Assembly: GCA_021202925.1 (NCBI GenBank)
Contig: JAJQCD010000004.1
Coordinates: 1-64,000, forward strand
DNA from: Clostridiales bacterium
GTDB lineage: Bacteria > Bacillota > Clostridia > Lachnospirales > Lachnospiraceae
Direction of reading: 5' to 3'
Length of the DNA stretch: 64,000 nucleotides
The notes beneath the pieces are model-generated. The model was not told the origin of the DNA. It searched no databases and saw only the letters and a program-made list of their open reading frames with translations. Every line of letters starts with the position of its first letter. Positions within the stretch are counted from its first letter, which is position 1. Both the position numbers and the translations under genes were made by a program. This document shows positions 51,298-64,000 of the stretch, in pieces.

Positions 51298-52143
51298 ATG
51301 GATTCTGAGAAAGACGGCAGTGGGATCGACCGGAACGCGCCGATCGGGGTCTTTGACTCCGGGATCGGCGGTATGACGGTGGTGCGGGAGATCATCCGTC
51401 AGAATCCCGATGAACGGATCGTATATTTTGGCGATGTGGCGCGTCTGCCTTACGGAAGCAAGACGAAGGATACCATTGTGCGTTTTGCGCGCCAGATTAC
51501 CCGGTTTTTGCGGACGAAGCAGGTGAAGGCCATCGTGGTTGCCTGCAACACGGCGAGCGCTTACGCGCTTGATATTCTCAAGGAGGAATCGGACATTCCG
51601 ATGATTGGCGTGATCGGCGCAGGCGCGCGGGCGGCGATTCAGGCGACGCGGAACGGTAAGATTGGCGTCATTGGCACAGACGCGACGATCGGAAGCAATA
51701 TCTATACGGACGTGATGATACAGCTGCGGCCGGATATTCAGGTGACGGGAAAAGCGTGCCCGCTGTTTGTACCTTTGGTGGAAGAGGGATTATGGCATGA
51801 TTCTGTGACGGACGAGATTGCCTCGCGTTATCTGAACGAGCTGAAGGGCAAGTACATTGATACGCTGGTGCTGGGCTGTACCCATTATCCGTTGCTCCGC
51901 TCGACGCTCCGCCGGCTGATGGGGGATGAGGTGACGCTGGTCAATCCGGCTTATGAGACTGCGATTGAGCTGAAGGCGCTGCTTGCGCAGCTGGGACTTG
52001 CGCGGGATCCGCAGGAGCCGGTTGAGGGGGAGAAATACAGCTTTTACGTCAGTGACCTGGCCGAGAAATTCCGCAATTTTGCGGTTTCCATTCTTCCCGG
52101 CGAGGTGAAGGAGATTCAGAAAATTAACATCGAAGAATATTGA
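51298..52143 (+). CDS. murI: Glutamate racemase
   Basis: About 281 residues from the ATG at 51298; an ATG at 51289 is possible but lies too close to GGAAAGG. It makes D-glutamate for peptidoglycan. The family features are IGVFDSGIGGMTV, the first catalytic Cys in VVACNTASA, and the second in VLGCTHYPLL. The C-terminus (about 255-281) is slightly extended. It lies 21 bp after ddl, so two D-amino-acid steps of wall synthesis are coupled in one transcript. Confidence 0.95.
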   Translation: MDSEKDGSGIDRNAPIGVFDSGIGGMTVVREIIRQNPDERIVYFGDVARLPYGSKTKDTIVRFARQITRFLRTKQVKAIVVACNTASAYALDILKEESDIPMIGVIGAGARAAIQATRNGKIGVIGTDATIGSNIYTDVMIQLRPDIQVTGKACPLFVPLVEEGLWHDSVTDEIASRYLNELKGKYIDTLVLGCTHYPLLRSTLRRLMGDEVTLVNPAYETAIELKALLAQLGLARDPQEPVEGEKYSFYVSDLAEKFRNFAVSILPGEVKEIQKINIEEY

Positions 52144-52153
52144 GGTGACAGGT

Positions 52154-52600
52154 ATGACAAAGGATGTGATCATTCGGATCAGTGGTCTGCAGGCACTGGG
52201 AGAAGGCGGCAGGGATGACCTGGAGGTGATTACGACCGGAGATTATTATCAGAAGAGCGGAAAGCATTATATTATTTATGACGAGGCGGTGGAGGGTGAG
52301 ACCGGCAGTATCCGCAATACTGTGAAAATCTCTCCGGATCGGCTGGACATCCGCAAGTCGGGACTGACGTCGGCGCTGCTGAGTTTTGAGCAGGGGCATA
52401 AGAGCCTGACCCGTTACGTGATGCCAATGGGGGAGATGCTGGTCGGCGTCAATACCCGTCAGGTGGACGTCATGGAGCAGGAGGATCATCTGCATGTGTC
52501 GGTGGACTATTCGCTGGATATCAATTACGATCATGTGTCGGACTGCATGATTACCATGGATATTCGTTCCAAGCAGAGCGGTGCACTGGAACTGAACTGA
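52154..52600 (+). CDS. DUF1934-family beta-barrel protein
   Basis: 148 residues from the ATG at 52154 (GGTGACAGG upstream). The protein is beta-rich, with DVIIRISGLQ, the HYIIYDEAVEGETG stretch and LHVSVDYSLDINYDHVSDC. This matches the DUF1934 (YwiB-like) lipocalin-type fold common in Firmicutes near wall genes. No biochemical role is established. It closes the ddl-murI operon, 10 bp after the murI stop. Confidence 0.8.
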   Translation: MTKDVIIRISGLQALGEGGRDDLEVITTGDYYQKSGKHYIIYDEAVEGETGSIRNTVKISPDRLDIRKSGLTSALLSFEQGHKSLTRYVMPMGEMLVGVNTRQVDVMEQEDHLHVSVDYSLDINYDHVSDCMITMDIRSKQSGALELN

Positions 52601-52604
52601 GAAA

Positions 52605-52650
52605 GGCTGTGGTCGATGCATCTTGCGTCGGCCACAGCCCTTCTCTTTTA
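52605..52650. terminator. Bidirectional terminator between DUF1934 and the 52660 gene
   Basis: GGCTGTGG (52605-52612) pairs with CCACAGCC (52632-52639), with extra inner pairs (TCGA/TCGG). TTCTCTTTTATT follows on the plus strand, serving the ddl operon. The convergent minus-strand gene ends at 52660 and would run into the same hairpin. Confidence 0.75.
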
Positions 52651-52659
52651 TTATTCGGT

Positions 52660-53142
52660 TTATTTATGCTTCTCGTCCTTTTCTTTGCGGAAACGGGAAG
52701 CGATGTTCGCGAAAAAGCCCTTCTTCTTTGGCGCCTGCGGAATCGTGCCGCCGCGCACGCTCTTAATCTCGCAGATGTAAATGCCACTGACGACAACCTT
52801 GCATTCCTTTTTGACCGGAAGGACGGCGAAGACTCCTTCGTCCGCTACCATTGCGAGTACCTTCGGTCCGACCTTTGCCTTCACGACCGGCAGTTTTGCC
52901 CATTTCAGATACCATGGCGTCTGCTGATAGACGGCTTCCGGGAGCCCGGCGGCTACCGCATCCCTGATCTTCATCCGTTTCTTGTCAATCACCAGCATGG
53001 ATATGGTCTGCTTCGCCATCTCCATTGCCTGTTGGGATTCGTACTGCTGCTTCTCGAGCTTCCTGCCGACGAAATACAGGATGACAAACGCGATGGCGAG
53101 AATCACCAGGATCACTAACAGGATATTCAAAAACGTGCTCAT
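52660..53142 (-). CDS. Membrane-anchored protein, uncharacterised
   Basis: 160 residues from the ATG at 53142 behind CGGAGGTAG on the minus strand; the longer frame start at 53187 has no site. One helix at the N-terminus (LNILLVILVILAIAFVILYFVG) is followed by a coiled-coil-like stretch (EKQQYESQQAMEMAKQ), a compact domain (about 50-140) and a basic tail. It faces the cytoplasm if the positive-inside rule holds. Such proteins are common in Lachnospiraceae, function unknown. Confidence 0.7.
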   Translation of the reverse strand: MSTFLNILLVILVILAIAFVILYFVGRKLEKQQYESQQAMEMAKQTISMLVIDKKRMKIRDAVAAGLPEAVYQQTPWYLKWAKLPVVKAKVGPKVLAMVADEGVFAVLPVKKECKVVVSGIYICEIKSVRGGTIPQAPKKKGFFANIASRFRKEKDEKHK

Positions 53143-53287
53143 GGGGTCTACCTCCGATGAATTCTTCTTTGATGCAGTGTCCGCCACAAAGAGCAGTCAG
53201 GGCAGACCTGTTTAAATATTATATCATTTTTCGCCGAAAATTGCAAGATTCTGCGACGTTTTTGCTCAAAAAAAACCAATCTTTTCC

Positions 53288-53316
53288 TTGACTTCTTGAC
53301 AGGGCTATGATAATAT
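53288..53316 (+). promoter_or_regulatory. Promoter for rpoB-rpoC
   Basis: TTGACT (53288-53293), 17 nt, TAATAT (53311-53316). A second TTGACA lies at 53296. It gives rpoBC its own promoter, with a leader of about 70 nt. Confidence 0.6.
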
Positions 53317-53389
53317 GGAGTTTGCACTATTGTGGCAAAGTGGGTGTTTTGCGCCCATTTATAGAATAGAAAACAGGGGTGAAACGTCT

Positions 53390-57277
<3,888 letters not shown>

Positions 57278-57297
57278 ATAGAAGGGAGTATCATTTC

Positions 57298-60200
57298 ATG
57301 CCTGAGACAAATGAAACTTATCAGCCGTTGGTATTTGATGCCATTAAAATCGGTCTGGCTTCCCCGGAGAAGATCCTGGAGTGGTCCCATGGTGAGGTGA
57401 AGAAACCGGAGACCATCAATTACCGCACGTTGAAGCCGGAGCGTGACGGCCTGTTCTGTGAGCGGATTTTCGGACCGACGAAGGACTGGGAGTGTCACTG
57501 TGGCAAATATAAAAAGATTCGTTACAAGGGCGTCATTTGCGACCGTTGCGGTGTAGAAGTGACCAAGTCAAGCGTCCGCCGGGAACGAATCGGCCATATC
57601 CAGCTGGCGGCGCCGGTGTCGCACATCTGGTATTTTAAGGGAATTCCGAGCCGGATGGGCCTGATTCTGGATATCTCTCCGCGCGTTCTGGAAAAGGTGC
57701 TTTATTTCGCTTCTTATATTGTACTTGACGGTGGGCAGACCAGCCTCAGCTACAAGCAGGTGCTTTCGGAGAAGGAGTACCGCGAGGAGATGGAGAAGTG
57801 GGGATCGGGTGCTTTCCGTGTGGGAATGGGCGCTGAGGCGGTTCTCGAACTTCTGAAGGCGATTGATCTGGATAAGGAGTCGGAGCAGCTGAAGGGTGAA
57901 CTGAAGAATGCGAGCGGACAGAAGCGCGCCCGTATCATCAAGCGGCTCGAAGTGATTGAGGCCTTCCGCACCTCCGGCAATAAGCCGGAGTGGATGATTC
58001 TGACGGTTATTCCGGTGATTCCGCCGGATATCCGCCCGATGGTTCAGCTGGATGGCGGTCGTTTCGCAACTTCGGATCTGAATGATCTGTACCGCAGAAT
58101 TATCAACCGGAACAATCGTCTGGCCCGTCTGCTCGAACTGGGAGCGCCGGATATCATTGTCCGTAATGAGAAACGGATGCTACAGGAAGCGGTTGACGCG
58201 CTGATTGACAATGGCCGCCGCGGAAGACCGGTCACGGGACCGGGCAATCGTGTGCTGAAGTCCCTTTCCGATATGCTGAAAGGAAAGCAGGGGCGTTTCC
58301 GTCAGAATCTGCTGGGCAAGCGTGTTGACTATTCCGGTCGTTCGGTTATTGTGGTTGGACCAGAGTTAAAGATTTATCAGTGTGGTCTGCCGAAAGAGAT
58401 GGCGATTGAACTGTTTAAGCCGTTCGTGATGAAGGAGCTGGTGCAGAACGGTACGGCTCACAACATCAAGAGCGCGAAGAAGATGGTGGAGCGTCTGCAG
58501 CCGGAGGTCTGGGATGTGCTGGAAGACGTCATCAAGGAGCATCCGGTTATGCTGAACCGTGCGCCTACTCTGCATCGTCTGGGTATTCAGGCGTTTGAAC
58601 CGATCCTTGTGGAAGGAAAGGCGATCAAGCTGCATCCACTGGTCTGCACCGCGTTTAATGCGGACTTTGATGGCGATCAGATGGCGGTTCATCTGCCGTT
58701 GTCCGTGGAGGCACAGGCTGAGTGCCGGTTTATGCTGCTTTCCCCGAATAACCTGCTGAAGCCGTCGGACGGCGGACCGGTGGCGGTTCCGTCTCAGGAT
58801 ATGGTTCTTGGTATTTATTATCTGACCCAGGAACGGCCAGGCGCGAAGGGCGAGGGTAAGGTGTTCAAGAACGTCAATGAAGCGATCCTGGCCTATGAGA
58901 ACGGCGTGGTGACCCTGCATTCGAGAGTGAAGGTTCGTGTGCGCAAAAAGATGGCGGACGGCACGGTGCAGAGCGCGACGATTGAGTCCACGGTGGGACG
59001 TTTTATTTTCAACGAGATCATTCCGCAGGATCTGGGATTTGTGGATCGGAGCATCGCAGGAAATGAATTCGTGCTGGAGATCGATTTCCATGTAGGCAAG
59101 AAGCAGCTGAAGCAGATTCTGGAGAAGGTTATCGACGTGCATGGTGCGACGCAGACTGCCGTGACACTGGATGATATCAAGGCAATCGGCTACAAGTATT
59201 CCACGAAAGCTGCCATGACGGTATCCATTTCCGACATGACGGTTCCGGAGTCAAAGCCGAGACTGATTGCGGAAGCACAGGCAACGGTAGACCGGATTTC
59301 GAAGAACTATCGCCGGGGCCTGATTACGGAGGATGAGCGTTACAAGGAAGTCATTGAAACCTGGAAGAATACGGACGATCAGCTGACACATGACCTGCTG
59401 ACCGGTCTGGATAAATACAACAATATTTACATGATGGCGGATTCCGGTGCGCGTGGATCGGATAAGCAGATCAAGCAGCTGGCCGGCATGCGAGGCCTGA
59501 TGGCGGATACGACCGGTCATACGATTGAACTGCCGATCAAGTCCAATTTCCGTGAAGGTCTGGATGTACTGGAATACTTTATTTCTGCACATGGGGCAAG
59601 AAAGGGGCTTTCTGATACGGCGCTTCGTACCGCGGACTCCGGATATCTGACGAGACGTCTGGTCGACGTTTCTCAGGATCTGATCATCCGTGAAGTTGAC
59701 TGCTGTGAAGGACAGGATATTCCTTATATGGAGATCAAGGCCTTTTCGGACGGCAAGGAGACCATCGAGACACTGCAGGAGCGGATTACGGGACGTTATA
59801 TTGCTGAGACGATCACGGATCCGGAGACGGGTGAGACCGTGATGGAGGCGAACCATATGGTGACGCCGACGAAGTCAGTGGCAGTCATGCGTGCGTTGAC
59901 CCGGGCTGGCCGTGACAGCGTGAAGATCCGTACTGTTCTGACGTGTAAGTCGCATGTGGGCGTCTGTTCGAAATGTTATGGCGCGAACATGGCGACCGGA
60001 CAGCCGGTGCAGGTCGGCGAGGCCGTCGGAATCATTGCAGCGCAGTCGATTGGTGAGCCGGGTACACAGCTGACGATGAGAACCTTCCATACCGGCGGCG
60101 TGGCCGGCGGCGATATCACACAGGGTCTTCCCCGTGTCGAGGAGTTGTTCGAGGCGCGTAAGCCGAAGGGTCTTGCGATCATTTCCGAGTTTGGCGGCGT

Positions 60201-61002
60201 GGTGCAGCTGAAGGATACGAAGAAGAAGCGCGAGATTGTGGTGACCGATACGGAGAGCGGCAATTCCAAGACCTACCTGATTCCTTATGGTTCCAGGATC
60301 AAGGTCCAGGATGAGCAGGTAATTGAGGCCGGTGACGAGCTGACGGAAGGAAGCGTCAATCCGCATGATATCCTGAAGATCAAAGGCGTGCGGGCCGTAC
60401 AGGATTACATGCTGCGTGAGGTACAGCGTGTCTATCGTCTGCAGGGCGTGGAGATCAACGATAAGCATATCGAGATGATCGTTCATCAGATGATGAAGAA
60501 GGTTCGTATTGAGGAGAGCGGCGACAGCGATAAGCTGCCGGGTGTATCCATGGATGTTCTGGATTACAATGAAATGAATGAGAAGCTGATCGCCGAGGGC
60601 AAGGAGCCGGCAGTGGGCAAGCAGGTTATGCTTGGTATCACCAAGGCATCTCTGGCAACGGATTCCTTCCTGTCTGCGGCCTCCTTCCAGGAGACCACGA
60701 AGGTTCTGACGGAAGCGGCTATCTGTGGCAAGGTGGATCACCTGATCGGATTAAAGGAGAATGTCCTGATCGGTAAGCTGATTCCGGCTGGTACCGGTAT
60801 GAAGCATTATCGTTCGCTCAAACTCGATACAGAACTGAACGAGGATGATGATATTTTCCTGGATGACGACGATGACGTTGTCCTTTCCGGAGACGATGAG
60901 ATGCAGGAAGTCCCGGAGGTGTACGAAATCGATGATACGATGGAACCGGAGACGGAGGAAGAAGTGAGCCAGACCGAGGACGAGACTTCGGATGAAGAAT
61001 AA
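57298..61002 (+). CDS. rpoC: RNA polymerase beta-prime subunit
   Basis: 1,234 residues, ATG 10 nt after GAAGGGAG. The zinc-binding N-terminus has CHCGKYK and CDRCGVEV, the catalytic magnesium loop is [12 protein letters not shown], the bridge and trigger region appears as [19 protein letters not shown], and the second zinc site reads [14 protein letters not shown] very acidic tail (DDDDD and EEE runs, about 1,180-1,234) ends the protein. The next gene's ATG lies within the last codons, 11 bp of overlap. Confidence 0.98.
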   Translation: MPETNETYQPLVFDAIKIGLASPEKILEWSHGEVKKPETINYRTLKPERDGLFCERIFGPTKDWECHCGKYKKIRYKGVICDRCGVEVTKSSVRRERIGHIQLAAPVSHIWYFKGIPSRMGLILDISPRVLEKVLYFASYIVLDGGQTSLSYKQVLSEKEYREEMEKWGSGAFRVGMGAEAVLELLKAIDLDKESEQLKGELKNASGQKRARIIKRLEVIEAFRTSGNKPEWMILTVIPVIPPDIRPMVQLDGGRFATSDLNDLYRRIINRNNRLARLLELGAPDIIVRNEKRMLQEAVDALIDNGRRGRPVTGPGNRVLKSLSDMLKGKQGRFRQNLLGKRVDYSGRSVIVVGPELKIYQCGLPKEMAIELFKPFVMKELVQNGTAHNIKSAKKMVERLQPEVWDVLEDVIKEHPVMLNRAPTLHRLGIQAFEPILVEGKAIKLHPLVCTAFNADFDGDQMAVHLPLSVEAQAECRFMLLSPNNLLKPSDGGPVAVPSQDMVLGIYYLTQERPGAKGEGKVFKNVNEAILAYENGVVTLHSRVKVRVRKKMADGTVQSATIESTVGRFIFNEIIPQDLGFVDRSIAGNEFVLEIDFHVGKKQLKQILEKVIDVHGATQTAVTLDDIKAIGYKYSTKAAMTVSISDMTVPESKPRLIAEAQATVDRISKNYRRGLITEDERYKEVIETWKNTDDQLTHDLLTGLDKYNNIYMMADSGARGSDKQIKQLAGMRGLMADTTGHTIELPIKSNFREGLDVLEYFISAHGARKGLSDTALRTADSGYLTRRLVDVSQDLIIREVDCCEGQDIPYMEIKAFSDGKETIETLQERITGRYIAETITDPETGETVMEANHMVTPTKSVAVMRALTRAGRDSVKIRTVLTCKSHVGVCSKCYGANMATGQPVQVGEAVGIIAAQSIGEPGTQLTMRTFHTGGVAGGDITQGLPRVEELFEARKPKGLAIISEFGGVVQLKDTKKKREIVVTDTESGNSKTYLIPYGSRIKVQDEQVIEAGDELTEGSVNPHDILKIKGVRAVQDYMLREVQRVYRLQGVEINDKHIEMIVHQMMKKVRIEESGDSDKLPGVSMDVLDYNEMNEKLIAEGKEPAVGKQVMLGITKASLATDSFLSAASFQETTKVLTEAAICGKVDHLIGLKENVLIGKLIPAGTGMKHYRSLKLDTELNEDDDIFLDDDDDVVLSGDDEMQEVPEVYEIDDTMEPETEEEVSQTEDETSDEE

Positions 61003-62314
61003 CAGAGTATTGACAGAACCGGAGCGGAGGGCGCGACGTGAGCACAAACAGAAGGTAAGACGGAGACAGCTCCGGCGCCGGACGCTCGCGTCCGCTCTTC
61101 TGCTTTTGCTCTGTCTGGTGGGGGGAATGGCGGCCGCATCTGTATGGAGGCGGTCAGAGGAGGCCGCTCTTGTACAGGAACGGCAGGAAGCGGATGAGAG
61201 TGGAACAGAATTAATCATTGATCCATGGTCGGAGACGGATCTTCCGGATATCCGGGCCATCTATGGTATTTCGGTAAATGAGACGGGATGGAGCCATTTC
61301 TTTGCGGACAATTCCTATGCAATGGCGCCGGTGGATCATTATGTGACCGCGATGCGCTGTACGCTGCAAAATCAGCCGCAGGGCATGACGGGAACCGTCA
61401 CCTATCAGGTGAATCTAAGCGGAAGCGGATGGCTGGACTGGCGGGAAGACGGAACGGAGGCAGGTGCTTCGTCCGGAGACACTCCGTTAGAAGCAGTTGC
61501 AATGAAGCTGACAGGACAACTGGGGGAGCATTATGACATTCTGTACAGTGTTCTGCAGAATCAGGCCTGGACAGACTGGGTGAAGAACGGTGAGGAAGCA
61601 GGCGTCAGCGGACAGGGAATGCGCGTGGACGGAATCCGTATTTCCGTCGTCGAAAGGCAGAAAGGCAGGGAATCTTACGCGGGCAATATTGATCCGACCA
61701 GACCGATGGTTGCCCTGACCTTCGATGACGGACCGTCGGCATCGGCGACGCTGCGAATCCTGAACGCTTTGGCCGAGCAGAACGGGCGGGCGACCTTCTT
61801 CATGGTGGGACGGCAGGTGGCGAAGTATCCGGATGTGGTGCGGCAGGTGGCTGAGTCCGGAAGCGAGATTGGCAATCACACCTACGACCACGTTGCGATG
61901 ACGAAAGAGGATCCGGGTGAACTGGCGAATCAGCTTGCCAGAAACAGTCAGGCCATTTCAGAGATCTGCGGTATTGCTCCGGTGCTGATGCGGCCAGTCG
62001 GAGGCGCGGAGAGCGAGGAAGGAATGAGTATGGTGGGGGCAGTTTCCATGCCCGCTGTGCTTTGGTCGGTCGATACGCTTGACTGGAAGACGAGAGACGC
62101 GCAGAGCACGATTGCTGAGGTGTTGGATAAGGTACAGGATGGAGATATCATCCTCATGCATGATCTCTATGACGCGACAGCGGAGGCTGCGGAGACCCTG
62201 ATCCCGGAACTGACCAGTCAGGGCTATCAGCTGGTGACGGTCAGTGAGCTGGCTTCTTATCGGGGTGGTATGCTGCCCGGGAAAAGCTATGGGAAATTCC
62301 GGCCGACGCAATGA
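60992..62314 (+). CDS. ChW-repeat polysaccharide deacetylase
   Basis: 440 residues starting inside the end of rpoC (11-bp overlap). A basic N-terminus and one helix ([20 protein letters not shown]) export or anchor it. Residues about 85-220 hold three clostridial hydrophobic (ChW) repeats, each with a GW/GWLDW-type core followed by GxxAG. The NodB domain starts near 232: TFDDGPS, HTYDH (metal His pair), [13 protein letters not shown] and ILMHDLY. It probably removes acetyl groups from peptidoglycan GlcNAc and so lowers lysozyme sensitivity. The overlap implies expression with RNA polymerase. Confidence 0.88.
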   Translation: MKNNRVLTEPERRARREHKQKVRRRQLRRRTLASALLLLLCLVGGMAAASVWRRSEEAALVQERQEADESGTELIIDPWSETDLPDIRAIYGISVNETGWSHFFADNSYAMAPVDHYVTAMRCTLQNQPQGMTGTVTYQVNLSGSGWLDWREDGTEAGASSGDTPLEAVAMKLTGQLGEHYDILYSVLQNQAWTDWVKNGEEAGVSGQGMRVDGIRISVVERQKGRESYAGNIDPTRPMVALTFDDGPSASATLRILNALAEQNGRATFFMVGRQVAKYPDVVRQVAESGSEIGNHTYDHVAMTKEDPGELANQLARNSQAISEICGIAPVLMRPVGGAESEEGMSMVGAVSMPAVLWSVDTLDWKTRDAQSTIAEVLDKVQDGDIILMHDLYDATAEAAETLIPELTSQGYQLVTVSELASYRGGMLPGKSYGKFRPTQ

Positions 62315-62337
62315 GAAAAAAGAAACAGATAAAGATA

Positions 62338-62379
62338 AGCCCCGGACAGGTGACGAAGATGGTCGTTCTGCCCGGGGCT
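62338..62379. terminator. Bidirectional terminator between convergent genes
   Basis: AGCCCCGG (62338-62345) pairs with CCGGGGCT (62372-62379). T-rich sequence follows on both sides (GCTGTATTTATT to the right; CTTATCTTTATC on the minus strand). It serves the deacetylase gene and the minus-strand gene ending at 62387. Confidence 0.7.
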
Positions 62380-62386
62380 GCTGTAT

Positions 62387-63130
62387 TTATTCTTTGTTCG
62401 GTTCTTTTTCGCGTTTCCTTGGTTTCGCGGCTTCCCGGAGCCGGTCCATCGGGACGAGCGTGGCCAGCGCATCTGCCGTGCCCTTTACGTCAAGCGTCCC
62501 TTCCCGCAGCATCTGTGCGTTGGAGAGGTACTCCAGAAAACTGCTGACGGTATAGACATCCGGCGGAATAGAAGAGAGTTCCACCTTTGTGTTGGTGAAT
62601 ACCGCGACTACCCGCAGGTTTCCGGCCAGATTCAGAGAGTCCATCGCGGCACGGATCAGCCGGTACTGCTCCTGACATACACGGACCGGGCTCGGGATGG
62701 TCTTCGTCTCCCCATTGATGTGCTGCGTCCATTCGGCCGCGCCTTTTTTAGGGGTGATGGTTCCGCCGAAGCCAAGGCAGTAGACGCCGACGACGCCGCC
62801 GGGTGCGACGAGAAGGGCCATGGTTCTGGCAGTTTCACCGTTGAAGGCGATCATCCCGGGGAGAACGGTGCGCATTCCATTTCTGGAGGCAAAACGAACC
62901 AGCCGGGAGGCAAAGATCGTGATGTCATTTTTTGTGCTGTTGGTGGCCGGGCGCTGCTTCTTTACCGGCGTCTGGACGACGGTTGAGCGTTTTTTGAAGA
63001 AGCCGCCGCTGCCAAGCAGAATCTCACGCATGCTTTTGCCGGTGACGGAACGGACATAGGGAATGACCACCAGGATCAGAATGCCCAGAAGAATCACAAA
63101 GATAAATTCGGAAATCGATACGTCTTTCAT
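62387..63130 (-). CDS. Membrane-anchored NERD-like protein
   Basis: 247 residues from the start at 63130 behind AGAAGGAGAG on the minus strand. The N-terminal helix is EFIFVILLGILILVVIPYV. A soluble region (about 75-180) reads VLPGMIAFNGETARTMALLV, GVVGVYCLGFGGTI and WTQHINGETKTIPSPV, resembling NERD (nuclease-related) domains. I cannot confirm all catalytic residues, so nuclease activity is uncertain. The C-terminus is basic. The gene is monocistronic and divergent from nothing nearby; an extended -10 (TGTTATACT) lies about 65 bp upstream. Confidence 0.6.
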   Translation of the reverse strand: MKDVSISEFIFVILLGILILVVIPYVRSVTGKSMREILLGSGGFFKKRSTVVQTPVKKQRPATNSTKNDITIFASRLVRFASRNGMRTVLPGMIAFNGETARTMALLVAPGGVVGVYCLGFGGTITPKKGAAEWTQHINGETKTIPSPVRVCQEQYRLIRAAMDSLNLAGNLRVVAVFTNTKVELSSIPPDVYTVSSFLEYLSNAQMLREGTLDVKGTADALATLVPMDRLREAAKPRKREKEPNKE

Positions 63131-63225
63131 CAGAAAATCTCTCCTTCTTTCAATCGCTGCAGAAGATTGGGGGCGATACATGCACCCAACATCGAGTATA
63201 ACACATTCTGTTCGTTTGGTCGACA

Positions 63226-63260
63226 AAAAAATAAGGGGCGGCGCGTCTGGCGTCCCCCTT
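63226..63260 (-). terminator. Terminator after the 3D-domain gene
   Basis: On the minus strand AAGGGG pairs with CCCCTT (plus-strand 63233-63238 and 63255-63260) with partial inner pairing, followed by ATTTTTTTG. It lies 30 bp beyond the stop of the gene at 63290. Confidence 0.7.
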
Positions 63261-63289
63261 TTGCCTGAGATTCGTCCGAATGGAAGGCA

Positions 63290-64000
63290 TCAGCTCCGGA
63301 GCAGAAAGACCTCCTGCATCTGGTTCCCATGCTGAGTCGTCTGGCTGTGTGTATCGAAGTAAATGTCAATGTGGTTTCCCTTGACGCCGCCGCCGCGGTC
63401 TTCCGCGATGTAGACGATTCCGTTGATCATGATTTTACTGCCAAGCGGAATCACTCTCGGGTCGACGGCAATGGTGTGGTTAGCGGTCGCCAGCGCGCCG
63501 GTGCTCGTGGTGCGGCCATAGCCTTCTGAGCAGATTCGGCACGGGCAGTAGCCGGTTGTCCGGAAATATCCGAGAGAGACCAGGTTTGTATCGGTTTGTG
63601 TTTCTGTATTCTCCTCTGTTACGGCCTCCTCTCCCACCGTGTAAGTCAGTGTGTTCTCAAAGGTCCTGCCATCTGTGCGGCCTTCGATGCGGTATACGCC
63701 GTCCTCCATGGAATTCCAGTTTACCGAGATCCGGAATCCGTGGCGACCATTGCCGATGCCCTCGGTCTCCAGATCCTCGCGATAGACGGCTGCGGTCTGT
63801 TCAAAATCATGAATCGTTTCGCCGGTTTCTTCATTCGTAACGGTCACATTTACCGGAACAGCGGTGTTGGGAGTCGATGGATCCCAGCCCCAGCCGACGA
63901 TCACACCGTTCTCAATCCGGTCGAAATATCCGGTTGTCTCTGCGGCGTAGGTGCGTGTCGTGCTTCCGAGAAGGAGCAGCATCGCCAATGCAAAGGCTGC
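63290..64000 (-). CDS. Secreted 3D-domain protein, 5' end beyond the window
   Basis: At least 236 residues; the frame is open to the window edge (AAFA before LAMLLLLGS), so the signal peptide begins outside. After cleavage near TYAAET comes a beta domain (about residues 20-115: GWGWDPSTPNTAVPVNVTV, GIGNGRHGF), a Thr/Glu linker, and the 3D domain: TTGYCPCRICSEGYG, AVDPRVIPLGSKIMINGIVYIAEDRGGGVKGNHIDIY (given in parts), with the three Asp that name the fold (D in AVDP, EDRG, IDIY). 3D proteins are wall-active, related to lytic transglycosylases and germination factors. Confidence 0.82.
   Translation of the reverse strand, partial: AAFALAMLLLLGSTTRTYAAETTGYFDRIENGVIVGWGWDPSTPNTAVPVNVTVTNEETGETIHDFEQTAAVYREDLETEGIGNGRHGFRISVNWNSMEDGVYRIEGRTDGRTFENTLTYTVGEEAVTEENTETQTDTNLVSLGYFRTTGYCPCRICSEGYGRTTSTGALATANHTIAVDPRVIPLGSKIMINGIVYIAEDRGGGVKGNHIDIYFDTHSQTTQHGNQMQEVFLLRS

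Overview
The window looks like a chromosome segment of a spore-forming, monoderm member of the Clostridia, most likely Lachnospiraceae. Pointers are a SpoIIR homologue, ChW-repeat and cell-wall-binding-repeat surface proteins, a DUF5688 protein, AGGAGG-type ribosome binding sites and a SAM-I riboswitch in front of metK. No rRNA, tRNA or CRISPR array was seen. The family-level placement is inference.

Positions 1-26,420 form a mosaic accessory island ending in two tandem tyrosine integrases beside uvrB. Its left part (1-10,800) is visibly AT-richer. It holds two TIR/TPR proteins, a radical SAM-SPASM enzyme with a 50-residue Cys-rich precursor peptide, two membrane proteins sharing an N-terminal FVIDANPWII segment, and several zinc-ribbon or membrane miniproteins. 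Four promoters of the same unusual design (a run of six to eight C placed 25-26 nt before the -10 box) precede units of this region, which suggests one island regulon. Next (10,850-17,770) comes a Walker-A-less VirD4/TraG-like protein, a PPP-type phosphatase, a TatD-type hydrolase and three uncharacterised genes, two of them paralogous membrane proteins. A 44-bp duplicate of phosphatase sequence marks a recombination scar here. The right part (18,000-26,200) is GC-richer: an XRE/ImmA pair divergent from a Y-family polymerase, a second ImmA/IrrE peptidase, a second XRE regulator, a possible structured RNA, PemK/MazF, an excisionase and two integrases.

Positions 26,450-64,000 are mostly core genome: uvrB; a DUF5688 protein; a membrane-anchored protein with a C39-like end; murA; a secreted wall-binding protein; the SAM riboswitch and metK; a secreted DUF5722/GH-like protein; a P-II protein; a lipoprotein; a cytoplasmic pectinesterase; and a PPC-domain protein. 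A TetR-regulated efflux cluster follows (adaptor, RND pump, TetR, two TolC-like proteins), which is odd for a cell without an outer membrane. Then come spoIIR, a 140-bp nested palindrome, ddl-murI-DUF1934, rpoB-rpoC, a ChW polysaccharide deacetylase overlapping the end of rpoC, a NERD-like membrane protein and a 3D-domain surface protein cut by the window end.

The strongest candidates for something new are the 3.7-10.8 kb RiPP/TIR/miniprotein regulon with its C-run promoters, the VirD4-like/phosphatase/TatD module, the candidate RNA at 22.5-22.9 kb, and the RND/TolC-like cluster in a monoderm.
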